From Diphasiastrum complanatum (Eukaryota; Streptophyta; Lycopodiopsida; Lycopodiales; Lycopodiaceae), in contig CM055102.1 in the NCBI GenBank assembly GCA_029204225.1, positions 3,986,279 to 4,050,278 on the forward strand: a stretch of 64,000 nt of DNA, read 5' to 3'. Position numbers and translations under genes: made by a program. The first letter of the stretch is position 1, and every line of letters begins with the position of its first letter. The notes below the pieces were generated by a model. It searched no databases and had not been told where the DNA came from. It saw only the letters and a list, made by a program, of their open reading frames with translations. This document shows, piece after piece, positions 1 to 9,794 of this stretch.

Positions 1-325
1 CAATCAAAATTGGGTTTTGACAAAATCACAAAAAATTGACTATTCCAAATCTACATGCAAATGCTGAAAAATTTGATATGCAACCTATAAAGCCACCACT
101 TAGGCTGAACCAATATAATCCAAAAATCGCACAAATCCAGCATTGTGAATTCAAAAAACGGAATTGAACAAGTATATTGACCTATTTGTGTTTTGATCTA
201 CAAAGATCCAATCTACAAAAGCAAAAATCCGATTTTGGTGTAGAATCCTCTCTAGCATGCTCTAGACTTGATAGCTTCACCAAATCATGATAGATCTGAT
301 TTCCTCCTTCTAACCTGAAACAAAA

Positions 326-338
326 GCTCCTGATACCA
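326..338 (-). other. Primer-binding site, tRNA-Met type (one base inserted)
   Basis: The plus strand reads gctcctgatacca, the complement of the plant copia site TGGTATCAGAGC with one extra base. It directly abuts the LTR end at 339. Reverse transcription would be primed here by initiator tRNA-Met. Confidence 0.75.
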
Positions 339-982
339 TGTGAAAGATTTTAGATCCTTAAGATCCAATCTACTTGAATGATCTTTGGTTAGAAGAGAAA
401 TACACTACCAATTTCACCAATGTAGAAAAATCAGCATCTACACACAATTTGAGATGCAAACACTAATAGAACTTGATAAAACATGAATGAAATGATTATG
501 TACTGTTGCTGTCCGTACAAAACCAGCAAGCTACTGTATTTCACACGTGTGGATCCAAAAAATAACAAATATAGATCATTCTACACATAGAATTGCAAGC
601 AATCACCAAGATAGTGCACCAATGGATAGTAGAACCCAAGAGAACCATGTATAAGCATGAAATGAGATAGAGAAGAGAGAAGATGATGCTCTCCACGAGT
701 TACATCCTTTTCTAGCAGATCCAAACCCTATTTGGCCACTTGGCTTTCCCACCAAAATGCTAACCCTACCAATTTTGGGTCTAGATTCAATGTACCCAAC
801 TTATTCAAATGAATCTACTCAAACTCGCATTCTATCTTTCCCACACTTTCAAAAGTGTTTATTCAAATGAAATTTAGACTAATGAACTTTGAAAAGTCAA
901 ACTCTCTAAAACAAGTTTTGGCCTCAATATGCCAAATATGGAAATATTGCAAAATGTGATGAAACTAGTTGAATCTTTCACA
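339..982 (-). repeat. Copia 5' LTR, complete
   Basis: A 644-bp LTR with perfect inverted ends, TGTGAAAGATT at the left and AATCTTTCACA at the right. It contains the palindrome CACACGTGTG at 542-551, a G-box core found in several other LTRs of this window. The adjoining bases at 983-987 (ctgag) would be one copy of the target-site duplication. Confidence 0.8.
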
Positions 983-1333
983 CTGAGGTAGATCGAATTG
1001 CAACATGTCTAGTTCTGATCGAATGTGATTGGGACACCAATATATCTCGACCTCAACCATTGCAAGAATATTGTCATTTCTTTTCATTGTTATCTGAAGT
1101 TGCTCTTGAGGGTTTATACCAAAATCTTGATCAAGTGGCTTCCAAACATTTTTGCATCTAATCCATCTTCTATAATACAGCAACAAAGTGAGCATTTGTT
1201 TTTCGATGTGATATCTAAATGTCATTGATGAGTAACATACTCTGCACTCAACTTGTTGATTTTGTTTCGTATCCCAACCATCATCCAACAACTCGACGAT
1301 TATTTCAGCACTCAAGTCCTTACAAACAAACAT
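983..1333 (-). pseudogene. Unrecognised plant gene, exon fragment cut by a copia LTR
   Basis: An open minus-strand stretch of about 115 codons enters from the right and ends at the LTR boundary at 982. The last five codons of the open frame come from the LTR. The protein is mixed in composition and non-repetitive, with paired Cys residues (CRVC) and a Trp-rich stretch (YYRRWIRCKNVWKPL), so it looks like real coding sequence rather than a chance frame. I do not recognise the family. A possible splice acceptor (TTTGTTTGTAAG) lies just inside the right end. It may be the exon after the piece at 1771-1946. The rest of the gene, if present, lies beyond the inserted element. Confidence 0.45.
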
Positions 1334-1946
1334 TGTTTTCGTTTTTCGAACATTGCATTTGAAAAAAAATCAACAAAAATAGTAAGAAATAGATACCAAC
1401 TTAATGTATTATTATTTGATCCAGTGCTACATTTTAATATACTTTGAATATCAATATATAGCCTAGATTAATATATATTGCTGCATAAAGAGAAATCCAT
1501 TTCTCACTCAAAAAATATGGTAGAGGATATGGCTCTATTTACCAACTAAACCATTTTTATCAAGAAAATGGCGTGATCATAAAAGAAAACTCCCGACTCT
1601 AAAAGTGAATATGGAAAATGACCTTTATATCGTAAAATACCAAAATTCTGGTGGCATGGGCAACATTGAATGACTTTGAAGTATGCCAGAACAAGACCAT
1701 ACAAACATCACAAGAAAAATATAATTTAAAGAAAATTCTAACTCTAAAGAAATCAAATCTGAAAACTTACTTCTATCATTTGGATTCAAATCATGAATAT
1801 TGAGCTCATTGTGAAGATAAGCATGCTGAACTAAAACTTCTGTGATAGATTGACCGACAAGTGATACTTTGAATTCCCTTATCCTGTCTTTCCAAGAGTT
1901 TCTATATATGTTATCTGATCTTTTTTTTTTTAAATGAACCTTTTGC

Positions 1947-1951
1947 AGAGG
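1947..1951. repeat. Target-site duplication AGAGG, left copy
   Basis: AGAGG directly precedes the LTR start TGTTGGAGGG at 1952 and is repeated directly after its end. Confidence 0.85.
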
Positions 1952-2658
1952 TGTTGGAGGGTCTGAAGATCCCAAGGCGACCCTAACCCTAGTTAATAAG
2001 TGAGAGAGATTTGGCACCCTGCGTGTGTAAGTCCAACCCGATGATCAGATAGTTATTTGACTAATTAGAAAGACAATAAAAGGACTTTAGGCCTTTTTGC
2101 AAGACTTTATTGTTGTAGGCCTAAATGTCAAGTTAGTGAATATAGTTGGGTTTCCCTCCAATTTGGATGGTTCCCACTCTTTTTTAAATTTGAATAATTA
2201 GGGAGGCAGAAATGGACCAATAAGATTCAGAGGCTAGGGTCCTCCTCTCTACTATAAGAAGAGACCAACTCGAGTTTCCTACACATGTACATATCTTCAT
2301 TTCAATAATAGCTTTATGAATGTTCTTGCTCTCTATCACTTTTCCTCCATCTCTCATGCTTTTATTGAGTTTTGCTAATTGTTGGATCTGATTGTTATTG
2401 GGATTACATGTTTTTGTAGTTTTGTGAGAGAGAAAGGGAGAGAGAGAAAGAGTAAGCTATCTTCATTTTGGATCTGGTGTTAATGCTTAGGGTTAATGGA
2501 TTGTAGAGTTAGATGTGAATCTTGCATTCATGCTAAAATCTGAACTATACTATTGCTCTCATGGGAACGAATCTACGCGTGACAACTAACTTCATCTCCT
2601 CGATGCTAGATTGATTAGATCTTGGGTTGAATATAGGCAAGGAAAGAAACTCACTACA
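1952..2658 (+). repeat. Solo LTR, LTR family C (gag-only/gypsy type)
   Basis: A 707-bp LTR beginning TGTTGGAGGG and ending CTCACTACA, with AGAGG on both sides. It has no adjoining internal sequence or primer-binding site, so it is a solo LTR left by LTR-LTR recombination. Its inverted counterpart at 9053-9794 does carry an adjoining primer-binding site and gag, which identifies the family. The motif TGTAAGTCCAACCC about 80 bp from the start is shared with the LTRs at 32.5, 48.5 and 58.3 kb. Confidence 0.85.
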
Positions 2659-2663
2659 AGAGG
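2659..2663. repeat. Target-site duplication AGAGG, right copy
   Basis: Matches the left copy at 1947-1951 exactly. Five bases is the usual duplication length for plant LTR retrotransposons. Confidence 0.85.
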
Positions 2664-2787
2664 GATGCATCAAGATCCATTTATATTTTTGATATATTCT
2701 TAGTACCCATTGATCTTCTGCATTTTTTTCATTACAAATATTGATTGCATCAATGGTTCCTCTTGGTCTCCAATTATGTGCAGCCAT

Positions 2788-3279
2788 TAGTCGAACATAA
2801 GTGTACGCAAGCTGAGAATGGAGAGAATGAAGAGATTGAGAGGTAAACCTAAGAATGACAATCCAAAATAAGAGATAGAATGAAGAAAACGAGACGTATA
2901 CCTATGAATGACAAGAAGTTCCTAAACTACAAGGATTAGCTAACTACGATTTATGACTATTGACGTCAAATCAACCTCGAATTACAATGACGGGCATCAT
3001 AAGAGTATTCAGGCAGTAATTGTGGTCCAATCACAATTGTTTGTTCTGCCCAATGGGATATTTGAAAATCACAAAAATTTGGCCGGGAAAGTTAAATACA
3101 ATTTCCGTCTGTCAACCACATTAGATGTTTGAATGCTAAGATTGGCACATTACAATTTTGGTATCAGAGCATTAGATTCTTTTCCCATTAGATTTGGTGG
3201 ATTTTGTTAAGTTTGGTAGAGTTTCTTATTTTAGTTTTCTTGATTTTTCAATTTCTAGCAAGTTCTGATTCAATTTTGA
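2788..3279 (+). repeat. LTR 3' end and leader relic with primer-binding site
   Basis: An LTR-like end (ttaca at 3150-3154) is followed after four bases by a perfect tRNA-Met site, TGGTATCAGAGC, at 3159-3170, then by T-rich leader. The left limit of the LTR cannot be set. No gag follows on the plus strand; the sequence passes straight into the minus-strand histone-like pseudogene, so the element is truncated. Confidence 0.5.
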
Positions 3280-3858
3280 TCATTTAATCTTCATTTTTTG
3301 TGTGAATTCATGTTGTAGATTACTAGATTCTTTGTCTTTTTTGAAACACTCCCGAAAAACAAGCCAAGATGGTTGAGATTGCTTTCGTTTTCTTTTCTCT
3401 GCATCTTCTTTTGGAGGAGATGAAGGAGCTGGTCTAAAGTACTCTACAAATTTGTCATATGTGTCCCGTAGCCTGAGCACAATGTTGAAATCCTTGGGCA
3501 TGATGGTCACCCTCTTGGCATGGACAGCTGCAACAACACTATCTAAAAAAAAATTCACTTGGAAATTCTCATATGCAGTGTGCAGCGCCTCAATTGTCGT
3601 TACAGTCCATCTCACATTTGCAGATAGACTTCTTGTAACCTGTCTGATGGATCTCTATGTGTGAGCTTTCAAAATCAGAAGATTATTGGTCTTCTGTAGC
3701 TTCTGAATATCCTTCAGCTAGGGAGGGTCTCTTCGTTTGCCCCTTGGCCTAGGAGGAGGTGGTGGTAGACGAGACGGTGGTTGTGGATTACCCTGACTCC
3801 CTCCTGTGATTGGGATTCCACCAAGGTGAATTCGTGATGTTTGCTTAGTTCACGCCAT
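3280..3858 (-). pseudogene. Divergent histone H3 / CENH3-like variant, intronless pseudogene
   Basis: Read from the ATG at 3858, the frame gives an H3-type tail start (MA, stop, TKQTSR, then LGG.P), a proline-rich segment of about 25 residues in place of the usual lysine-rich tail, an H3 alphaN/alpha1 match (LKDIQKLQKTNNLLI), and a near-perfect H3 alpha2-L2 match, HAKRVTIMPKDF. Loop 1 contains RWT and the match ends in KDF; both are typical of plant CENH3, whereas canonical H3 has KDI. A basic, Ser/Pro-rich C-terminal extension of about 50 residues follows, which normal H3 lacks. Three in-frame stops lie at 3850-3852 (Arg2 position), 3718-3720 and 3655-3657. The first and third fit C-to-T change of CGA and CAG codons. 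The H3 assignment is strong; assignment to CENH3 rather than another H3 variant is tentative. Confidence 0.8.
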
Positions 3859-4699
3859 TACTATCCAATATCGGATCAGCGGGTGATGAAGGAGTATTAG
3901 GATCAGGAGTCAGGATGAGCACGTCGAACCAATACCTAAACTTACTTGAGAGCAAATGGGCATGCGTGAGTAAAAGCGGAATGTAGGTAGGTTGCTTCGG
4001 ACGCATTGAATCGATATCGCATGGAAGTAGAGAATGATAAGAATTTTAAGCAAACAAATTTAAGCATCATCCATTTGTATATATAGTGCAAATCCGAAAT
4101 GATTGCATACGTGGTCTTTTAAAATTTGAAGTTTGGATTACGTCGATGATTACTTTGAGATATTCAGAGGCTTGTCAATCAAATGCAATTAAATAAACAT
4201 TGGTCATCACAATGATTAGTCAATATGGCTAATGATATCTACAATTTATTATGCAATTGATTTTACAAATTTATGGTCACATCTATAATTAATTTCAGAA
4301 ATTGAAAGGTTATGCTATAAATATCCCACTTTTTTTGACATCCAATAATTATAATTTTGAAAAATTCCAAATGTCATTATTTAATCCAATAGCGAATTGA
4401 CATGCATATATTGCATGTGTAAACCAGAGGAGCTATTCTCGCATACTGAACCGATATTGGAAGGAATATAAATGATCAGAGCTTGACTCGATATGTTCTT
4501 CTTAGCTTTGGACAATATGAATAGTCTACCGAATCAAGCTTTGATCATACATAATGTCGTCCAATAATTTAGACAATTTTCAAATATATTTTTTCTCCTT
4601 CAATAGCGATTGGACGCGCGCAGTCCAAGGGGAAAATCACTGTCTATCTGCTCTAGTTGATGTAAATGATGCAAATACTGATATAGGGGTCAAAGCTGA
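3859..4699. other. No gene recognised
   Basis: AT-rich sequence upstream of the H3-like pseudogene. Short open frames at 4554-4754 show no recognisable domain, although the last part overlaps the probable start of the next pseudogene. Confidence 0.5.
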
Positions 4700-5740
4700 A
4701 GCATCTATGGCTTCAGATTATCAGAACTCTCTCTCGTTCTATAATCCTCTCTGATTCTCTTCCATCTGCATCTCTTGTTAATCAATTAACTCTACTCGAT
4801 GTTCCCTTATATTTTATAAATAATGAAAGTTATATTTCATTTAATGATATAGAATATTTTGAATTTGAGAGATGATAAAATCCTTTCGATTTTTGCACAA
4901 AAATTATCAAAAGTTTTTAACATTGTTGATTTCACATTTGATGACCTTGAAAGTGAGATAGATTATGATAAATATGGCAATTGGAAATCTGGCAATGAGG
5001 CCTTGGAGGCCATGATTGAAAAATCTAAAGCCTATGAAAAAACTTTGCCTACAGAGGAGGAATTTTTGGAATTCCAAAAAAATATCCCCCAAGGACTCGA
5101 TATATCTCCTCCGAAAATGTAGAGCCCATTGGAGGACATGACATTAGTAGAGCAAACATCGTTGAATACGATGATTATGATCTGGTATGTAGATATTATA
5201 TTGGTATTGATATTGTTCAGTTTTCTTATTTCAAACACTGTGTTAAAGTATGAGTTTGCAGTGTTATGTATCATTCTAAATTTATTTTCTTCACTCATTT
5301 ACAGGATGCTATTGAAATAGATGCCTTTGGTATGAGACATGGAGGCGTCCGAGGTGTATCAGCCATGAGAAAGGATATGTCTCTATCTCATTATTTGAAA
5401 AACTTTCAAAATAATGAGATTTGTATATATTATTCATCTTAATCCATATGCAACCATTGTCATTATGGCCATCAAATTATTATCAGTTTGTTTAGGAGGC
5501 CATAATTATGCAAGAGGAACATATAAGATAATTTTCATGAAAAGGGATTTGGCAATTAAAATATTGGATTATACTCCCAATGAGACTACAAAAAGATCAT
5601 CTACAATGGCCCTTTATTCGGGTTACATTGATATGAGCAATAGGAAAAATTTAGAATTTTTGGATCCATATGATAGGAGATTATTCCTTCATAACAATAC
5701 CATCCGTCTGAATCTTGAGGAGGATGATGATGATAATTAA
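4700..5740 (+). pseudogene. Broken gene with intron; possible endogenous viral nucleoprotein copy
   Basis: A chain of plus-strand coding pieces runs from a Met near 4707 to a stop at 5738-5740. It ends in an acidic tail (EEDDDDN), giving roughly 300 codons. At least three frameshifts break it, near 4755, 4858 and 5412. Between 5188 and 5305 lies a well-formed AT-rich intron, GTATGT to TTTACAG, that joins its flanks in phase. An alternative frame through 5103-5187 carries the reading past a stop at 5120. The final piece (GHNYARGTYKIIF, LEFLDPYDRRLF) and overall character remind me of nucleoproteins of plant varicosaviruses, which are known to be endogenised in plants. This is an impression without any alignment; it could instead be an unrecognised cellular gene. 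Confidence 0.4.
5188..5305 (+). other. Candidate spliceosomal intron
   Basis: The 118-bp segment begins GTATGT, ends TTTACAG, is AT-rich with a T-rich 3' tract, and removing it keeps the frame on both sides. It lies inside the pseudogene at 4700-5740. Confidence 0.45.
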
Positions 5741-5836
5741 ACAATAATCTGCAATAATTCATTTATGAAGTTTAGATATGCACTTGGTTGTTGTAGATAG
5801 ATGTACACTAGATTTGCTAAGCTGGATTTTGAGGAG

Positions 5837-6136
5837 TGTTCAAATTCTAGCTATTTGATCTAAGTTTATTTGTACATAACTTGATCCCACGTGTGAGGAG
5901 CTTTTTCCCACGTGTGGGTGGTAGTCATAAATACATCAGGTTTTAGTTAGATTGAATTTGTCTTGATTGACTTAGTATGAGCTAGTTGGAAGCTAGTCAA
6001 GTAGAAAATTGCCATGTGGCACCATTTCGTTGATAGATCTAGCATTCCCATGTGAATGAGACATGCTTCCCATTGTGAGAGGCTGTTCCCATGTGTGTAC
6101 AGATCTAGAGAAAATCAATACACCTATTATCATCTA
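5837..6136 (+). repeat. Copia 3' LTR, partial
   Basis: Starts TGTTCAAATTCTAG directly after a purine-rich tract (ttttgaggag), the usual arrangement of polypurine tract and 3' LTR in copia elements. Bases 5750-5836 look like the 3' untranslated end of the same element. The start resembles the LTR at 44447-44745. It holds two CACGTGTG boxes, at 5888-5895 and 5909-5916. It is truncated near 6136, where sequence of another LTR begins. Confidence 0.5.
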
Positions 6137-6223
6137 GCATATATAGTTGATTAATTAGGACAAAAAAAAAATTGATCAACCAACTAAGACTGATTTTGCT
6201 TCAAGCCATTGTACTCAGCTTAA
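6137..6223 (+). repeat. Fragment of LTR family B
   Basis: Nearly identical to 11842-11926, including the TATA-like catatatagttgattaat and the A tract. In the 11.3-kb copy this lies around the transcription start of the LTR. The match ends sharply near 6223, where the gag-only element begins. Confidence 0.6.
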
Positions 6224-6560
6224 ACAATTCTGTTTGTGGTGCTTCTGGTTCAGTCATCTTGAAGGGTTCTTCATGATGATGCAACTGATCACTCATATCT
6301 GTACATGAATTTCTTGGTGGCTGCAATGGTGAAGAACGAATTTTGGCTATTGTTTTAGCAACTTCAAGCTCCTCTTCTTCTTACAAATGTTTAATCCACT
6401 GCCTCATATCCTAATATCTTCTTTTTTCTGCATGAAGATTTAGATAGACTCCAGTGCTGTTGGTATATCAGTTAATGGTATAGAATCAGCAGGTATTGGA
6501 TCTGCTACCAGTTCTTTCTGCTTCTGTGCTCTGGTGACCAGCATCAAGGGTACACTTGGT

Positions 6561-7865
6561 TTATTCTGAACTACTGGTCTTCACTTGATTGTTATCAAAT
6601 CTACAGGAGCTGCAGCTGGTGGTGTTTTGGTCTTGCTGGACAGTCTTTATAACAATGCCCATAACCACAGTCACGACAAAATGGTACAAATTTTCTCTTA
6701 TTTGGACATTCTGCAACTCTATGATTTTCTCCACATGCAAAGCATCCAAGTGGTGCTCTGGTCCAGTTTCTAGATGCTTGTTGTTGCGCGACAGCATAAA
6801 TAGCATTTGGTTCTGAAGATCCACCTTCTTGATCAGTACCATAGTTCCTTTGCTCGGCACTTTTGTACAATTTTGGTTCCATCAAATTGGCAGGAGGAGT
6901 GGGGTGCTTTGGTGGGGCAGGTAAGGCTAAACGTTCCAAGTATCCAAGAGTAGATTGTCGAGGTCTAGCTGCTGGATGTCTTCCATAATGTGGTTCTCGA
7001 TATCCCATTTGAGCATACCGTTGCTGAATCATTCGAGGATTGAAGTTGCAAAAAGGAATCTCATGATCAGGCAAATTACACAAATGACATTTATTGATTT
7101 CCATTCGTTTTTTCAATTGAGGACACTCATTCGCTGTGTGATTTTCTATACAAATAGAACACCGTTTTTCATCCGTTTCTGCTGGTTCTTCCCAAGTTTC
7201 TCGAACTCATTGAACATCATTTCTGCAGTAGTGTTGACATTCATTGATGCAATAGTGGTGGATGTTGTAGTGGTCTGCCCTACTGTATAAGACAACATAC
7301 TAATATTTGGCTCATTGTCTGAATCTTCATCCTCCTCCCAAATTGTATCATCCATAGTATTTTGCAAAAGTGCATACTCATTTTGGCATTTCAGCTCACA
7401 TCTGATCCTTTTTGGTAAACCTGACAAAAACCACATAATCATGGCATTTTTGTTAATCAGCTCAAGTTCCACTCAGACCTGAGGTGTTTTACCCATTCAA
7501 TGTAATCTCGAACCATTTTCCACTATCCCATTTTAATTTTACTTAAAAGTAGAAAAGGGTATTCAATAAACTTTCGAGGTCTGAACCGTGTGATAAGGGG
7601 TCGTCTAACAATCTCCAATCCGTACATTTAGTATCATCTTGATTATAGTACCAATCTTGTGCTCGCATGTTAAGGCCATAGAGAAAAGCTTAAGTTTATC
7701 TTGGGGGAAAATTTTGTCATAGGCTTCACAAGATTCAGTATAGATATGAAGAAATCTAACTAGATCTATTAATCCATTGTATTTGGGTAGATCCAAATGG
7801 GGTACTCTTCTAACAATGATTGGATTGACTTCCTGAGGAGGACCTCCAGGAGCAGCCATCTTCAC
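6561..7865 (-). pseudogene. Gag with three zinc knuckles, frameshifted
   Basis: Reading begins at the Met near 7861 (MAAPGGPPQEVNPIIVRRVP), continues through a capsid-like region (FLSGLPKRIRCEL, then EEDEDSDNEP), and ends in a nucleocapsid domain at about 6600-7116. Three zinc knuckles are visible: CHLCNLPDHEIPFC (canonical CX2CX4HX4C), then CFACGENHRVAEC and CRDCGYGHCYKDC (both CX2CX3HX4C). Frameshifts or stops near 7605, 7470 and 7140 break the frame into three pieces. Retroviral-type Gag proteins package RNA into particles; the knuckles bind the RNA. The same short-spaced knuckles recur in gag copies at 34.0-34.5, 52.8-53.2 and 62.8-62.9 kb. Confidence 0.75.
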
Positions 7866-9031
7866 ATATTCAAATCAAGCAGACAATGAGATTGGATCTA
7901 GATTTTCAATCAAAACTATCTCAGATCAAATCTGCTAGATCTATTCCACTTGACAAGAATCAAATTTCTATATTGTGAAAAAGATTTTGAAATTCAATCG
8001 ATACTTCTCAAAAATGAAAAATTTGTGTTAAATTTGACCCAAATTTTGATAGATACTTGATCTAGAAAATCAGAACCTAAAAATAAAACTGGCGAAGGTT
8101 CCCTAGGCAAAGATTGACTCGATTAAGACTCAACAGTGCTATTTTTGGAAAAAAAAAAAAAAAAAAAAAACTCTCTGATCAGGCCTTTCTGACAATTTCT
8201 ATGAAAATAACTTTCACCGAAGTCTCAGACTAGAAATCTGACACAGATAAAACTAGGGTAAACTCTGCGAAGGTTTTTGCCACAAAAAAACACAGTTTAT
8301 ATAGTTTGGCGAGGATAAAAATCAAGATTTTCTACGATCGAAATAAGATGAATGTTTGTCAAACTCAAAAAAAGTATCTTACTATAAATAGAATGATTTA
8401 AAAATTCGACGAAGGTTTTGGCGAAGAATCAAGAGTAATACTGATATTTTTGCAAAAAAGAGACTTTTTTTGGCAAAAATATGACAATATGATATTATTC
8501 TTCGTCGACCTGACAATAGATAGATCTGAATTACACCTATGCACAGTGAATTGAACAAAGGTTCTTTTTTTGTATTTTTAGAGTTTTGGTGATTTTTTGG
8601 TATTTTTTGATGGTTTTTCTGATGTTTTTGGAAGTCTGCTGGGAAGGATTGTTTGCCCTTCAAACTGAAGTTTTTGCGATCAAAATTGAAGGTGTCTGCA
8701 ACTCGGTGAAGGTTTCCTAAAAGAGGGCAAAAAGTTATCAGCTCTGATGACAATTTTTGCCTCATTTTGACCAAAATCTAGCAGATTTGAATGATTTTTG
8801 TTGTTTTTTCTAGTATCTTAGATCCAAATGGATCTTAAGATTGGTGATCTGAATAGCTTTTCATATTCCATCATCAGATTAGATTTCAAACAAGAAAATC
8901 CACTCAAATCAAGCAAAATCACTCCCAAACTAACCCTAAATGCAGATCTAACACTATTCATGCAACGACAAGATGCCTAATGCAAGCTAACCATCCAACA
9001 AACATGCTGCAAACTAAAAAATTGGCGTAGC
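7866..9031 (-). other. Leader of the gag-only element, with recurring short motif
   Basis: About 1.17 kb of leader without a convincing gene. The plus strand repeats variants of gcgaaggtt at roughly 8090, 8265, 8405 and 8705, and has an A tract near 8150-8170. The same motif recurs in the leader of the related element at about 36.78-37.05 kb. The open frame at 8382-8774 is low-complexity and is not called. Confidence 0.5.
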
Positions 9032-9052
9032 TCCCAGGCAATGACGCTAAAA
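9032..9052 (-). other. Primer-binding site, Tat/Athila-like
   Basis: The minus strand reads TTTTAGCGTCATTGCCTGGG, a decayed match to the TGGCGCCGTTGCCGGGGA site used by plant Tat and Athila gypsy lineages. It directly follows the LTR end. Confidence 0.6.
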
Positions 9053-9794
9053 TGGTAGTGGGTTTTCTTTCCTTGCCGAACCTCAACACAAGATCTAATC
9101 AATCTAGCATCAAAGAGATGAAGTTAGTTGTCACGCATAGATTCGTTCCCATGAGAGCGATAGTATAGATCAAATTTCAGCATGAATGGAAGATTCACAT
9201 CTAACTCTAACATCCATTAACCCTAAGCATTAACACTACATCCACTAACACTAGATCCACAACAAGATAGCTTACTCTTTCTCTCTCTCCCTTTCTCCCT
9301 CATAGAAAGTATGATAACATGCAATCCCAATAACAATCAAATCCAACAATTAGCAAAACACAAATAAAGCATGAGAGATGGAGGAAAAGTGATAGAGAGA
9401 AAGGACATTCATCAATCCATTTCACAAGAGAACCAATCTGCTTTATTAAAATGAAGAAATGAAACATGTGTAGGAGCTCGAGTTGGTCCCTTTTTCTATT
9501 AGAGAAGAGGACCCTGGCCTCTGAATCCTATTGGTCCATTTTTGCCTCCATAATTATTCAAATTTAAAAAAGAGTGAGAACCATCCAAATTGGAGGAAAA
9601 CTCAACTTTATTCACTAACTTGACATTTAGGCCCTACAACATTAAAAGTCCCGCAAAAAGGCCTAAAGTCCTTTTATTGACTTTCAACTAATCAAATATC
9701 TATGTGATCATTGGATTGGACTTACACACGTAGGGTGCCAAATCCCTTTCACTTATTAGCTAGGGTTGCCTTGGGATCCGCAAGCCCTCCAATA
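9053..9794 (-). repeat. 5' LTR of the gag-only element (family C)
   Basis: A 742-bp LTR, inverted relative to the solo LTR at 1952-2658 and alignable with it end to end. On the minus strand it starts TATTGGAGGG (first bases changed from TGTTGG) and ends CCACTACCA. Both copies carry the CT/GA-rich stretch. Confidence 0.8.

Larger units (their letters stand above)
1..982 (-). mobile_element. Copia retrotransposon, 5' end (runs off the window)
   Basis: This is the 5' end of a minus-strand Ty1/copia element: a full LTR at 339-982, a primer-binding site at 326-338, and 325 bases of leader leading off the left edge. No gag start lies inside the window. The orientation comes from the primer-binding site lying on the low-coordinate side of the LTR. 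The LTR abuts a minus-strand coding fragment at 983, so the element probably inserted into that gene. The other LTR and the matching target duplication would be left of position 1. Confidence 0.75.
1771..2787 (-). pseudogene. Unrecognised plant gene, exon split by a solo LTR
   Basis: Two minus-strand coding pieces, 2664-2787 (starting at a Met in MAAHNWRPRGTIDAI) and about 1771-1946 (containing RNSWKDRIREFKVSLVGQ), flank the solo LTR at 1952-2658. With the LTR and one target duplication removed they read as one exon, except for a one-base slip in an 11-base A tract at about 1922-1932. The exon ends at a consensus splice donor, GTAAGT, near 1770 on the minus strand. That supports a spliced nuclear gene; the fragment at 983-1333 could be the next exon. 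The family is unrecognised and the copy is broken by the LTR and the slip. Confidence 0.45.
6225..9794 (-). mobile_element. Gag-only LTR element (family C), 3' truncated
   Basis: Minus-strand element with 5' LTR 9053-9794, Tat/Athila-like primer site 9032-9052, leader 7866-9031 and a broken gag 6561-7865. It is cut off near 6225 before any 3' LTR. No protease, reverse transcriptase or integrase sequence is visible, as in related copies at 33-37 kb and 50.4-55.4 kb. The right LTR edge lies inside a minus-strand copia gag (coding through SSLM at about 9800), so this element probably inserted there; the flank gaaat at 9795-9799 would be one target duplication. Confidence 0.65.

Noticed and set aside
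3159-3858. The H3-like sequence as cargo captured by the element with the primer site at 3159
   Set aside because: It lies on the opposite strand, no downstream LTR or gag was found, and adjacency alone does not show capture.
8382-8774. Minus-strand 130-codon frame in the leader
   Set aside because: Low-complexity Lys/Phe-rich translation of AT-rich leader; no domain and no counterpart in the related leader.
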